Shown: piece after piece, positions 25,175 through 32,747 of the stretch
How positions within the stretch are numbered: the first letter of the stretch is position 1
Layout: each line of letters starts with the position of its first letter
Origin: Levilactobacillus spicheri DSM 15429
GTDB lineage: Bacteria > Bacillota > Bacilli > Lactobacillales > Lactobacillaceae
NCBI RefSeq assembly: GCF_001435095.1
Contig: NZ_AZFC01000003.1
Span: 1-64,000, forward strand
Direction of reading: 5' to 3'
DNA length: 64,000 nt
Notes under the pieces: generated by a model
The model's database searches: none
Told to the model about the DNA's origin: nothing
Seen by the model: only the letters and a program-made list of their open reading frames with translations
Position numbers and translations under genes: made by a program

Positions 25175-25985
25175 AAAGATTGTTGACCTGTCATCATACC
25201 AATCTGATTCTCTGGCCTACATGAAGCAACTCAAAGGTTGGGGTGCTGATGGGATTATGGTAAAGCTAACAGAAGGCACTGGTTATCTCAGTCCCAAGGC
25301 TGGTAACCAGATTGCCAATGGCTTCAAAGTATTCGATACCGTTGGGGTTTACCATTTCTTCCATGGCCGGGGAACAGCTGAAGCTCAGTACTTTCTATCA
25401 TGGGTGAAGAAGATGGGATTAGATAAGTCCACGGTACTTGCAATTGATGTTGAAGCACCAGGCTTACCCTATTACACGACCAGCCAAGTTAACGTATTTC
25501 TTCGGTACCTGATTAGTCACGGGTACAAGAATGTGATTACGTATGGATCAGGTTCTTGGTTCAATTCTGGCCGAATTAATCGGTCCCAACTGGTAGATAA
25601 AGCAATCTGGGTGGCCGCTTACGGTGTCAGTCAACCGGGGGTAGCTAATGCCAACGCTTGGCAATATACCGACAGCTGGCACGGGGTAGATTGCAGTTAT
25701 GATTTCGATGGTAAGCTGTCTGGTAAGGTTACCAAGGTAACACCTAAAAAAGCCTCATACTGGGCTGATAACGGCCTGTACGAAGTGATTACCAGTGAGG
25801 TTAACGTGTATGGCAAGCCAGCCCTAGACAAGGCTGATAAGCGCCGTATTCACTTCTCCAAGGGCAGTACCATTTATGGTAAGGCCGTCAAGTACGGTAA
25901 GGTGTACCGGATTAAGACTGACGTTGGTTACATCTCAGCTAACAAGGACTATGTAAAGTTGGTCAGAAAGTCGGGTGGGAAGTAA
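25167..25985 (+). CDS. endolysin, GH25 muramidase with SH3-like C-terminus
   Basis: ATG 25167 (272 aa) is chosen over ATG 25092 because the latter lies deep in the holin gene and GAAGGGAC stands just before 25167. The GH25 fold shows KIVDLSSYQSD, GADGIMVKLTEGTGY, VGVYHFFHGRGTAEAQYF, and AIDVEAPG with catalytic Asp94/Glu96. NANAWQYTD is near residue 165. The C-terminal 75 residues (NVYGKPALDKADKRRIHFSKG, YRIKTDVGYISANKDYVKLV) form an SH3-like wall-binding domain. It cuts the MurNAc-GlcNAc bond of peptidoglycan. No signal peptide is seen, consistent with holin-dependent release. Confidence 0.92.
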   Translation: MTKKIVDLSSYQSDSLAYMKQLKGWGADGIMVKLTEGTGYLSPKAGNQIANGFKVFDTVGVYHFFHGRGTAEAQYFLSWVKKMGLDKSTVLAIDVEAPGLPYYTTSQVNVFLRYLISHGYKNVITYGSGSWFNSGRINRSQLVDKAIWVAAYGVSQPGVANANAWQYTDSWHGVDCSYDFDGKLSGKVTKVTPKKASYWADNGLYEVITSEVNVYGKPALDKADKRRIHFSKGSTIYGKAVKYGKVYRIKTDVGYISANKDYVKLVRKSGGK

Positions 25986-26257
25986 TGACCTTTGATCGTT
26001 GGATCGAATTAATCACCTTGGCTTTGGCTGTAGTCGCGGGTATCTATGCGGCTTTGATGGTTGTTATGAAGCCCTTCACGGATCGGCTGCAAGACATTGC
26101 TCAAAGCATGAAGGATAGCAGCCAGCGGATTGAGCGGCTGTTTGATTCGCAAAATACGCTGCGTGAAGATTTCATCACTAGCAGAAGCGAGCATAAAGTT
26201 ATCAACGAACGCCTAGACAATGTTGAAGACGATGTACGTGAACTGAAAAGTAAATAG
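25985..26257 (+). CDS. XhlA-like small membrane protein of lysis cassette
   Basis: A 90-residue protein overlapping the endolysin stop by one base (TAATG). The N-terminus has a transmembrane helix (LITLALAVVAGIYAALMVV, residues 9-27), then a coiled-coil (MKDSSQRIERLFDSQNTLRED, DNVEDDVRELKSK). The layout resembles XhlA/haemolysin-type accessory lysis proteins, but in PBSX XhlA the transmembrane segment is C-terminal. It may be a second holin or an antiholin. It is the last gene before the late terminator. Confidence 0.65.
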   Translation: MTFDRWIELITLALAVVAGIYAALMVVMKPFTDRLQDIAQSMKDSSQRIERLFDSQNTLREDFITSRSEHKVINERLDNVEDDVRELKSK

Positions 26258-26296
26258 TGATAAACTAAGTTTTATCCAGGTACTATTTGTAAACTG

Positions 26297-26337
26297 AAAA
26301 GGCCACTCATCTCTTAGGAGGTGGGTGACCTTTTTTA
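26297..26337 (+). terminator. strong terminator ending phage late operon
   Basis: AAAAGGCCACTCATCTC pairs with GAGGTGGGTGACCTTTT around the loop TTAG, with two mispaired/wobble positions, followed by six T. It closes the + strand phage operon. Confidence 0.9.
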
Positions 26338-26434
26338 TTTTGCACGTTTTTTGCACACTTGGGTTGTAATCATTGATACATAGGCATGCTAAAATCCTGT
26401 ACTCTCCTTAAATTAACATCTCATATCTATGTGG
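26338..26434 (+). other. probable right prophage-host junction (attR candidate zone)
   Basis: There is no gene here. The segment between the phage late terminator and the next hairpin contains direct TTTTGCAC repeats (ttttgcacgttttttgcacac) and the text cctgtactctcctta. Phage genes end just before it, and sequence character changes after it. The attL copy is outside the window, so the core cannot be fixed and attR is a positional inference only. Confidence 0.35.
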
Positions 26435-26467
26435 AACGCCGTCAAACGTTGATTTGGCGGCGTTTTT
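26435..26467 (+). terminator. terminator hairpin after prophage end
   Basis: AACGCCGTCAAA (26435-26446) pairs with TTTGGCGGCGTT (26453-26464), 12 pairs with one G-T wobble and a six-base loop, followed by T. It may belong to a host gene to the left of the integration site whose terminator was displaced, or to the phage. Confidence 0.75.
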
Positions 26468-26676
26468 GCTTGCGCTAAAACGGTGGAGTTGCGTTGGTAA
26501 AACGAAAGAAAACAAGTTGCGGTGGAGGAATGGGTAGACGCTTAGTTGCCGGCTGGTTTCGGTAAAGATTTAGTTTTAGAAGTGTACAGCTTTCGTAAAG
26601 CCAAATAATTGTTCTCCAAAATAGATTATACTAGCCCTGGATTCGGGGAATAATCGTTTTTTATGGAGGATGCAGG

Positions 26677-27075
26677 ATGAATATTAAAAGAGTTATTTTG
26701 ACCTTAACAACGTCAGCACTTGGAATTGTTTTAATGTTACCAGTAACTGCTGATGCATCGAGTTGGCATAAGGGAACACCTAAAGCTATTCGTGGAGTAT
26801 GGTTTCTTCAGGAGAAGGATAGATGGACAAGCTTTGAGGTGACGAAGAAGGATTTTGGAGTTGGTCACATGGGGATGCCTGCGGTGACTGTATGGCACCC
26901 ATTTTATAAGAAAACAAAATCTGCTTATATTTTGAAAGGATATGCAAAGGCTAATGGCTTGTGGCTTGGTGCTAACATCAAATATAAGGTGGTTAAAAGA
27001 GGGCGTCACATTCATATCAAGAGCATAAAGAAAACCATCTATGACAATATCACCCTATATAAGACGAAATTTTAA
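26677..27075 (+). CDS. small secreted protein, unknown function
   Basis: The 132-residue protein starts with a signal peptide: MNIKR, then hydrophobic VILTLTTSALGIVLMLPV, and TADAS as the likely cleavage region after residue 27. The mature part is basic and beta-rich (TPKAIRGVWF, KSAYILKGYAKANGLW, KGRHIHIKS). It resembles short exported proteins common in lactobacilli (lipocalin-like size) with no known role. The gene is more A+T-rich than the host genes after it and lies at the prophage edge, so it could be a lysogenic-conversion (moron) gene or a host gene. The ribosome site is TGGAGGATGCAGG. Confidence 0.75.
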   Translation: MNIKRVILTLTTSALGIVLMLPVTADASSWHKGTPKAIRGVWFLQEKDRWTSFEVTKKDFGVGHMGMPAVTVWHPFYKKTKSAYILKGYAKANGLWLGANIKYKVVKRGRHIHIKSIKKTIYDNITLYKTKF

Positions 27076-27502
27076 CCTGGATGATTTACAAAAAGAAACG
27101 CTACTTAGTTGTTATTGTGAAGCTACCATGGCTATAGTAGTTGGAAACTGTAGCAAAAAATGGCGGCTAAATTTAGCAATAGCCAGATAGCGTTATTGGA
27201 TTTCAGGCTAGATTGGAACAGCTGTTTTTGATGATACTTGGTTTTTAATAAACTAACACTACACACAATATAAAAAAATTGAATTTAATATTGTTGTAGG
27301 GCACTCAGCAATCTGTTGAGTGCTATTTTCTATATGGCGGTAATGTTTAAAATAAAAAATCATTAAAAGGATGAACCGGACGCAGAGAATGAGTAAAATG
27401 GATGGTAAATTGATGATTTTGTGGAACGGATAGATGGTTTAACGCCATCAGTTAGCAATAATTAACAAAAATAGTGAAACAGAACTAAGGAGGCCCCCAT
27501 CA
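27076..27502 (+). other. A+T-rich intergenic region with one hairpin
   Basis: No gene longer than about 18 codons is credible in these 427 bases. At 27299-27330 a hairpin (gcactcagca paired to tgttgagtgc, one G-T) is followed by T-rich sequence and could be a terminator. The region has A-tracts (taaaaaaattg) and is compositionally unlike the G+C-rich gene that follows. A GGAGG-type site (aaggaggccccc) near 27487 serves the next gene. Confidence 0.6.
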
Positions 27503-28591
27503 ATGAATCTAAAAGATCTTTATTCCCCCGCGTTCCTACACCGCTTAGGCCAGAGCTTTCAGGAACAGCTTCCGAGTTTTGACGGCGACCGGTTTGAGGC
27601 GGCGTGCCAAACCCCGGATTGGGAAGGGTTAAAGCTTATGGAGCGGCGGGACCGGATCGTGACGTGCTTGCATGACCAGCTGCCGGCGGACTTTGCCGCG
27701 GCAGCTCCGCTGATTCGGGCGGTCGGACCGCAGTTTACGGGCTTGGCCGCCGTTTGTTTGCCGCATTACGTGGCCACCTACGGCCTGAACGAGTGGGCGC
27801 TTTCGATGGACCTGCTTGCCGAGCTGACCCGGTTCTCATCGGCCGAATTTGCCATTCGCCCGTTTTTGGTGCGGGAGCCCGCCGCGACCAGCCAGCAGAT
27901 GTGGCGTTGGACCCAGAGTCCGGATGCGGACGTGCGCCGGCTGGCCAGTGAGGGGATGCGTCCCCGCCTGCCGTGGGGCATCCGGTTGACCCAGTTCATT
28001 GACGACCCCTTACCGGTTTTAGCGGTGTTGAAGCAGCTGATCACCGATGAAAGTCCCTACGTTCAAAAGTCGGTCGCCAACAATCTGAACGATATCAGCA
28101 AGGATCACCCGGAATTGGTGGTGACCTTCGCACAACGGTACTGGAACCAAACTTCGCAGACCAATTGGATGCTGACCCGGGGTCTCCGGACACTGTTCAA
28201 GCAGGGAAATCCGGCGGTCTTGGCGTTGCAGGGGTATGCCCTGACGGCTAAGGAGCAGGTCCGGTCGATCCAATTTACCCCGGCCCACCAGCTGGCGCAG
28301 ATCGGGCAGACCACGCGCTTGCGCTACCAATTCCGGTCAACGGCGGCGACCGAGTTGCCACTATATCTGGGATATCGGGTTCACTACGTGCGGCAACGCG
28401 GGGCCACGACCACCAAGGACTTTTTCCTCAAGCGCGTCACGTTAGCCGCGGGGGCGGAATTGACGGGCGAGGTCACGATTCCGTGGCGGCAGTTGACCAC
28501 CCGGCACCTGTATGCTGGGGAGCACGTTATCGAGTTATTGGTCAACACCCAACCGATCGCCGCTAGCCGGGTCATCCTGACGGAGGCGTAA
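27503..28591 (+). CDS. AlkC-type DNA alkylation repair protein
   Basis: The 362-residue protein is built of helical HEAT-like repeats: FQEQLPSFDGDRFEAAC, LTRFSSAEFAIRPFL, WRWTQSPDADVRRLASEGMRPRLPWG, ITDESPYVQKSVANNLNDISKDHP. The last two motifs are signatures of the AlkC/AlkD glycosylase superfamily, which removes N3-methyladenine and related lesions by a non-base-flipping mode. The C-terminal 100 residues (IQFTPAHQLAQIGQTTRLRY, LYLGYRVHYVRQRG, HVIELLVN) look like the Ig-like domain of AlkC-beta members. Substrate is inferred from the family. G+C content jumps here to the host level. Confidence 0.85.
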   Translation: MNLKDLYSPAFLHRLGQSFQEQLPSFDGDRFEAACQTPDWEGLKLMERRDRIVTCLHDQLPADFAAAAPLIRAVGPQFTGLAAVCLPHYVATYGLNEWALSMDLLAELTRFSSAEFAIRPFLVREPAATSQQMWRWTQSPDADVRRLASEGMRPRLPWGIRLTQFIDDPLPVLAVLKQLITDESPYVQKSVANNLNDISKDHPELVVTFAQRYWNQTSQTNWMLTRGLRTLFKQGNPAVLALQGYALTAKEQVRSIQFTPAHQLAQIGQTTRLRYQFRSTAATELPLYLGYRVHYVRQRGATTTKDFFLKRVTLAAGAELTGEVTIPWRQLTTRHLYAGEHVIELLVNTQPIAASRVILTEA

Positions 28592-28662
28592 GTGCCGGCC
28601 CTGATTCATGGCACCCGTGGCGGCAGCCATTCGAAAATCACTTCAAATTTGCGAGGCGGGTC

Positions 28663-28693
28663 TTGACTGTCACGCTACGGGACAGTTTAGGAT
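28663..28693 (+). promoter_or_regulatory. MerR-type promoter with 19-bp spacer and dyad operator
   Basis: TTGACT (28663-28668) and TAGGAT (28688-28693) are separated by 19 bases, the overlong spacing of MerR-activated promoters. A perfect inverted repeat, ACTGTC-N9-GACAGT (28666-28686), lies between them. It drives the oxidoreductase at 28737. The MerR-family gene at 29876 is the obvious candidate regulator. Confidence 0.65.
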
Positions 28694-28736
28694 AGACTTT
28701 GAGCGTTTATCCCATACAATACAAGGAGACTTAATC

Positions 28737-29687
28737 ATGAAATCAGTTGTCATTCATCAAGCCGGCGGTCCCGAGGTCCTACAAATCGAGGAACGGCCCA
28801 TTCCCGTTGCGACGGCGACTCAGACCGTCATGCACATTCGCGCCTTTGCCGTGCACCGCTACGAGGTGTTGACCCGTGAGGGCGGCTCACCGTCCGTGAA
28901 GTTTCCCCGGGTCATTGGTATCGAAGCCGTGGGGGAGGTCGCCGAGCCCGCCACCAATAGTTCCCTCAAAAAGGGACAACGGGTCGTGACCATCAACGGC
29001 GGCTTCGGTCGCGAATTTGACGGCAGTGAGCAGGAGTATGCGCTGGTCCCCGATGACCAGTTACACGCGGTCGAGTTTGACGGGTCGTGGGCGCAGATGG
29101 CGGCTTATCCGGAGACCTTTTATACGGCCTTCGGGTCCATTAAGTACACCAATCTTAAACCTGGGCAATCTTTGTTGGTCCGGGGCGGAACGACCGGTGT
29201 CGGCATGGCCGCGATTTTACTGGCCAAGGTCTTGGGACTGACAGTCACGGCGACGTCCCGGCGGCCGGAACGGTTGGCGGAACTCACGGCGTTGGGCGCC
29301 GACGAGGCGGTTCTGGATGATCAAGGAACTTTGGCGACGACGGTGCAGTATGACGGGATCGTGGACATGGTTGGTGCGCCAGCCCTGGAAGACACGCTCG
29401 GTCACCTGAAGGCGGGCGGCACCTATACCTTGGTCGGCCTCTTGGCGGGCAAGTGGTTGTGGAACCAGTTCGATCCCTTTGAGAACCTTTATGGGCGCCG
29501 TTACGCGACCATTTTCGATGGCACGGTCTACGATAGTTGGATGCAGGAGATGTTCCAGCTGATCAACCAGCACCACTTAGAAATTCCGATTGCCAAGGTC
29601 TTTCCCCTCGATGAGATTCAAGCGGCGCAGACCTACGTCATGCAGCACGACCGGCCCATGGGTCAGGTCATCGTGACGACGGATTGA
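28737..29687 (+). CDS. MDR-family zinc-independent quinone oxidoreductase-like protein
   Basis: ATG 28737 (316 aa) follows ACAAGGAG; the earlier ATG 28608 lies upstream of the promoter. N-terminal GroES-like domain: VIHQAGGPEVLQIEERPIP, VHRYEVLTREGG, RVIGIEAVGEVAE. Rossmann domain: LLVRGGTTGVGMAAILLAKVLGLTVTATSRRPERL, with Gly-rich GGTTGVGMAA, which binds NADPH. The zinc-ligand Cys/His set of alcohol dehydrogenases is absent, so it is a QOR-like reductase of quinones or enals. The MerR-type promoter ahead suggests induction by an electrophile or drug. Confidence 0.85.
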   Translation: MKSVVIHQAGGPEVLQIEERPIPVATATQTVMHIRAFAVHRYEVLTREGGSPSVKFPRVIGIEAVGEVAEPATNSSLKKGQRVVTINGGFGREFDGSEQEYALVPDDQLHAVEFDGSWAQMAAYPETFYTAFGSIKYTNLKPGQSLLVRGGTTGVGMAAILLAKVLGLTVTATSRRPERLAELTALGADEAVLDDQGTLATTVQYDGIVDMVGAPALEDTLGHLKAGGTYTLVGLLAGKWLWNQFDPFENLYGRRYATIFDGTVYDSWMQEMFQLINQHHLEIPIAKVFPLDEIQAAQTYVMQHDRPMGQVIVTTD

Positions 29688-29875
29688 AACGGCTCAAGGG
29701 TGATTCGTTATGCAGCGCACCCCGCGGTCGATTGACGACCATATCAGCACACAGTAACGGGCCTCGGACGGATTGTCTCGGGTCCGTTTTTTGAAAAAGG
29801 GGATGCCAGCCCACTGTTAACCGGGAGAATTCTGGTAAGCTTAGAGAAACGACGAACGCAATGGGGAGGCAAAAA

Positions 29876-30691
29876 ATGTTAAAGATTAGTGAAATGGCGC
29901 GGTTAGCCGACACCACGCGGCGCACCTTGATTTTTTATGATGAGGCCGGTGTCTTCAGTCCGGCCGAGAAAAATGCCGCGGGATACCGGTACTACGACTA
30001 TGGGCAGCTCTATGACCTCTTATTCATTCTGGGTCTCCGGAAGTTGGGACTGTCAATCAGTCAAATCAAAGCGGTTCAGGGACAGGCGACTCCGGAACTA
30101 GGGCCTCAGTTAGTGACGATTCAGAATCGCCTCGACCAACAGATCGCTGAACTCAGCCGGATTCGCAGCATTATCGATCAAAAGGTGCAGCAACAAGCGC
30201 CGACACCGTTGCCCCACTACGTCCCACGCCTGGTGCAGCGGCCCCGGCAAGTCTTTTGGTGCTCCACCGCAGCTGCCTCCTGTACCGAAGAGGAGGTGGC
30301 GGAGCTGTTCGCCGCCTTCTACCAGCAGTTGGGCGACCTGGCGCTGATGAAGACCGGCCAGTCGGGCTTCATCACGGACCTGCCGGAAGCGGCGCCGATG
30401 GGCTATGAGCAGGCCGGGTTTCGGATCATCAAGGAGGCGACCGCCGCGATTCCTGACCGGGCCCTGCCACGAATCGAAAAGTCGGCCGGGCAGTTCGTCG
30501 TGGTCCGCGTCGAGAACACCACGCCGGGAATCTGCCGGGGGCTGGCGGCCATTCAGCGCCTCTGCCGGGACCGGCAGCTGACCGTCACCGCCGATCTGTG
30601 GCAACTCAATCTGGGGGATGCGGCCCTGACCGCTCACGGGGGCTCCCCCGATGGACAACTGGAGTACCGGGTGAAGCCCCAAGCCCGGTAA
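29876..30691 (+). CDS. MerR-family transcriptional regulator with effector-binding domain
   Basis: ATG 29876 is chosen because GGGGAGGC precedes it by a few bases; ATG 29861 is upstream of that site. The winged-helix DNA-binding part (LKISEMARLADTTRRTLIFYDEAG, GYRYYDYGQLYDLLFILGLRKLGLSISQIKAV) covers residues 1-75. A coiled-coil linker (LVTIQNRLDQQIAELSRIRSII) reaches about residue 105. A GyrI-like effector domain follows (PRLVQRPRQVFWCSTAAASC ... YRVK). An extended -10 (TGGTAAGCT, 29833-29841) lies upstream. Its place just after the oxidoreductase suggests it controls the 28663 promoter. Confidence 0.88.
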   Translation: MLKISEMARLADTTRRTLIFYDEAGVFSPAEKNAAGYRYYDYGQLYDLLFILGLRKLGLSISQIKAVQGQATPELGPQLVTIQNRLDQQIAELSRIRSIIDQKVQQQAPTPLPHYVPRLVQRPRQVFWCSTAAASCTEEEVAELFAAFYQQLGDLALMKTGQSGFITDLPEAAPMGYEQAGFRIIKEATAAIPDRALPRIEKSAGQFVVVRVENTTPGICRGLAAIQRLCRDRQLTVTADLWQLNLGDAALTAHGGSPDGQLEYRVKPQAR

Positions 30692-31017
30692 GGTCCGCCG
30701 ACGTTGGTGAAACGGGATGAAAGCACGCACCAGTGGCTAAGAAAAACTTGTTATTTAAATAGTAACAATAACCGTCCGAAAATGACGGTGACATTCCCAG
30801 GTCACCACAAGTGAAGGAAAAATGGCCGAAAACTTGACAGCTGGCGGGGAACAGCCGGGTCAATCCTGGTAGCGTCACCATCCTTGATGCACGGCGCGTT
30901 TTGTGAAGAATATTTTTTGGCTAAAGGGTCAAAATCTCCCGGTGCGCGTGGTACACTAACGGAAGGTTCCATTTAGCAAGTTGTTTGATCAAATACATAA
31001 TGAGGATGTGGATTCAC
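30692..31017 (+). other. intergenic region with several dyads and promoter for glpF-like gene
   Basis: No gene is seen in 326 bases. It holds TTGTTA...TAACAA around 30749-30769 (imperfect palindrome), GGTGAC-N8-GTCACC at 30787-30806 (perfect), and TTGAC...GTCAA at 30834-30863 with an inner CTGGC/GCCGG stem. An extended -10 TGGTACACT (30949-30957) follows. The last is the likely start signal for the aquaporin gene. The dyads may be operators; no binding protein is assigned. Confidence 0.55.
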
Positions 31018-31722
31018 GTGAACGGATTTATTGGTGAGTTTTTTGGGACATTGATTCTAATCGTGCTGGGGGCCGGGACCGGGGCCAGTCTTAACCTGAA
31101 GAAGACTTATGGGACTGGGTCGAACTGGACGTTTGTGAGCATCGCCTGGGGGCTTGCCGTGACGATGGGCGTCTACGTGGCCGGGGCCTTGGGGTCCGAT
31201 GGCCACCTGAACCCGGCGGTCACCGTGGGCTTCGCGGCGTTTGGCTTCTTCCCGTGGGACCAGGTCGTCCCGTACCTGCTGGGACAATTCCTGGGAGCCT
31301 TCGTGGGGGCGGCCATCGTGATCGTGCAGTTCTACCCACACTTTCTGGCCACTAAACCGGCGGAGGGCAACACGGTGGGCATCTTCGCGACCCGGCCAGC
31401 CATCAACAATCCGGTCTTTAATTTCTTATCGGAAACCATCGCCACCTGGGCGTTCGTCTTCATTCTGCTAAACCTCGGGAACTTTACCCAGGGGCTCAAG
31501 CCCTTCATCGTCGGAACGCTGATCACCGTCGTGGGGATGGGCCTGGGGACCACGACCGGCTTCGCGTTGAACCCGGCCCGGGACTGGGGCCCGCGGCTGG
31601 CCTATACCCTGTTGCCGGTGCCTAATCGCGGCCAGGCCGAATGGTCGTACGCGTGGGTACCGATGTGTGGGCCGCTAGTTGGCGGCCTCTTAGCGGCGGG
31701 ATTACAAGCCATTTTGCAATAG
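31018..31722 (+). CDS. glpF: aquaglyceroporin, GlpF type
   Basis: GTG 31018 gives MNGFIGEFFGTLILIVLG, the usual GlpF N-terminus; the frame opens at 30985 but family start and GAGGATGTGG upstream favour 31018. The 234-residue protein has six membrane helices and the two pore motifs: HLNPAVTVG (first NPA) and LNPARDWGPR (second NPA followed by Asp, the glycerol-facilitator signature). It passes glycerol and possibly water, dihydroxyacetone or D/L-lactic acid as in other lactobacilli. Two hairpins follow, separating it from the opposite-strand phosphatase. Confidence 0.9.
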   Translation: MNGFIGEFFGTLILIVLGAGTGASLNLKKTYGTGSNWTFVSIAWGLAVTMGVYVAGALGSDGHLNPAVTVGFAAFGFFPWDQVVPYLLGQFLGAFVGAAIVIVQFYPHFLATKPAEGNTVGIFATRPAINNPVFNFLSETIATWAFVFILLNLGNFTQGLKPFIVGTLITVVGMGLGTTTGFALNPARDWGPRLAYTLLPVPNRGQAEWSYAWVPMCGPLVGGLLAAGLQAILQ

Positions 31723-31730
31723 AAAAAGAA

Positions 31731-31804
31731 TTGCCGTCACCAGATCAAGGGTGGCGGCAACGAAAAAGAGTCTCGGACGTTGACCCATGTCCGAGACTCT
31801 TTTG
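31731..31804 (+). terminator. two tandem hairpins, likely bidirectional terminator
   Basis: TTGCCGTCACC...GGTGGCGGCAA (31731-31757) and GAGTCTCGGAC...GTCCGAGACTC (31768-31799), the latter flanked by A-run on the left and T-run on the right. Convergent genes glpF (+) and the phosphatase (-) end here. Confidence 0.9.
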
Positions 31805-31807
31805 TAA

Positions 31808-32476
31808 TTAGTTTTGATTGTAGGCCAGGACCGTGGCGGCGAACCCGGGCGCCGTTGAACTGGTTTGAAGCTTGAGCGTGGTGACACTGCCGTTTTCCGG
31901 ATAGTGCTCGGCCGGGTGGAATTGGGCCCCGAAGCGCATCGCCAGGGTGCGAATAAAGGTGCCGTGGGTGACCACGAGCAGCCGGTCGCCGTCGGTGCTT
32001 TGTTCGAGCAGGTACGTCAGCGCCTGATCGATACGGTGGTAGAAGGTCTGACCGTCCTCGGCGAGGTGCCGGGGGTCGACCTGGTGCATGGTATCCCGGG
32101 CCGTCGTGAAGGAGTGTTGACGGATGATGTCGTCCTGGTCGGTGCAGCCGATGGTTTGGGCGACCTGATGCCAGGATGTCTGGTCATCGGCGCCCTCGAA
32201 GGACCCGAAGAAGACCTCCCGCAATAACGGCGACGTGGTCGGGGCGACCTGGGGGCCGTGGTTGGCGGCGATGATGTGCTGGGCGGTGTCCACGGCCCGT
32301 TTGAGGTCAGAGGCGTAATAGTGGTCGTAGCGCACGTCTTGGAGCCGCTGACCGGTCGTATCGGCCATCTGGATGCCGGTAGGGGTCAGGGGGGCGTCTG
32401 ACCACCCCTGCAGCCGATACAGAATGTTGAACAACGTTTGTCCGTGACGAATAAAGTCAATTGTGACGGTCTTCAT
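31808..32476 (-). CDS. histidine phosphatase family protein (phosphoglycerate mutase-like)
   Basis: The 222-residue protein starts VTIDFIRHGQTLFN, the RHG catalytic motif with the phosphate-accepting His at residue 11. LQGWSDAPLTPTG, ASDLKRAVDTAQH and the second catalytic His in LLVVTHGTFIRTL are also seen. This is the usual layout of phosphatases of the GpmB/CobC branch; the substrate is unknown. It is a paralogue of the gene at 35222. The ribosome site is TAGGAGGATTC on the minus strand. Confidence 0.88.
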   Translation of the reverse strand: MKTVTIDFIRHGQTLFNILYRLQGWSDAPLTPTGIQMADTTGQRLQDVRYDHYYASDLKRAVDTAQHIIAANHGPQVAPTTSPLLREVFFGSFEGADDQTSWHQVAQTIGCTDQDDIIRQHSFTTARDTMHQVDPRHLAEDGQTFYHRIDQALTYLLEQSTDGDRLLVVTHGTFIRTLAMRFGAQFHPAEHYPENGSVTTLKLQTSSTAPGFAATVLAYNQN

Positions 32477-32666
32477 GAATGAATCCTCCTAAGGTCCCCG
32501 TGGTGGGGCAGATTGGGGTTGACGAGTCAACCGGCGTTAAGATTATTATACGCGCTTCAATTTCTTTTTTGAACGGCGTAACCGTGAAAACCCCGATGGA
32601 TTAAGGGTTTCTTGGCAGTTAGTTTCCAGGATTCACAAGTTATGAAACTTTTTTTCGTGTTTTTTC

Positions 32667-32695
32667 TTGAAATCTGTAAATACTTTTCATATAAT
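32667..32695 (+). promoter_or_regulatory. sigma-A promoter for 6-phosphogluconate dehydrogenase gene
   Basis: TTGAAA (32667-32672), 17-base spacer, TATAAT (32690-32695). It lies 53 bases before ATG 32748. A run of T precedes the -35 and could act as an UP element. Confidence 0.85.
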
Positions 32696-32747
32696 GGGTT
32701 CTGTTAGATAGAGAGCACATTTGACCATAGAAGGGAATTTGACAACA

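Noticed and set aside
26481-26660. Possible gene remnant or RNA between prophage end and the secreted protein
   Set aside because: Only very short ORFs (about 11 codons) and no stable RNA-like fold by eye.
29811-29842. Second MerR-type operator upstream of the MerR gene
   Set aside because: Only AGAATTCT is palindromic; outer arms do not match, and no 19-20 bp spaced promoter is clear.
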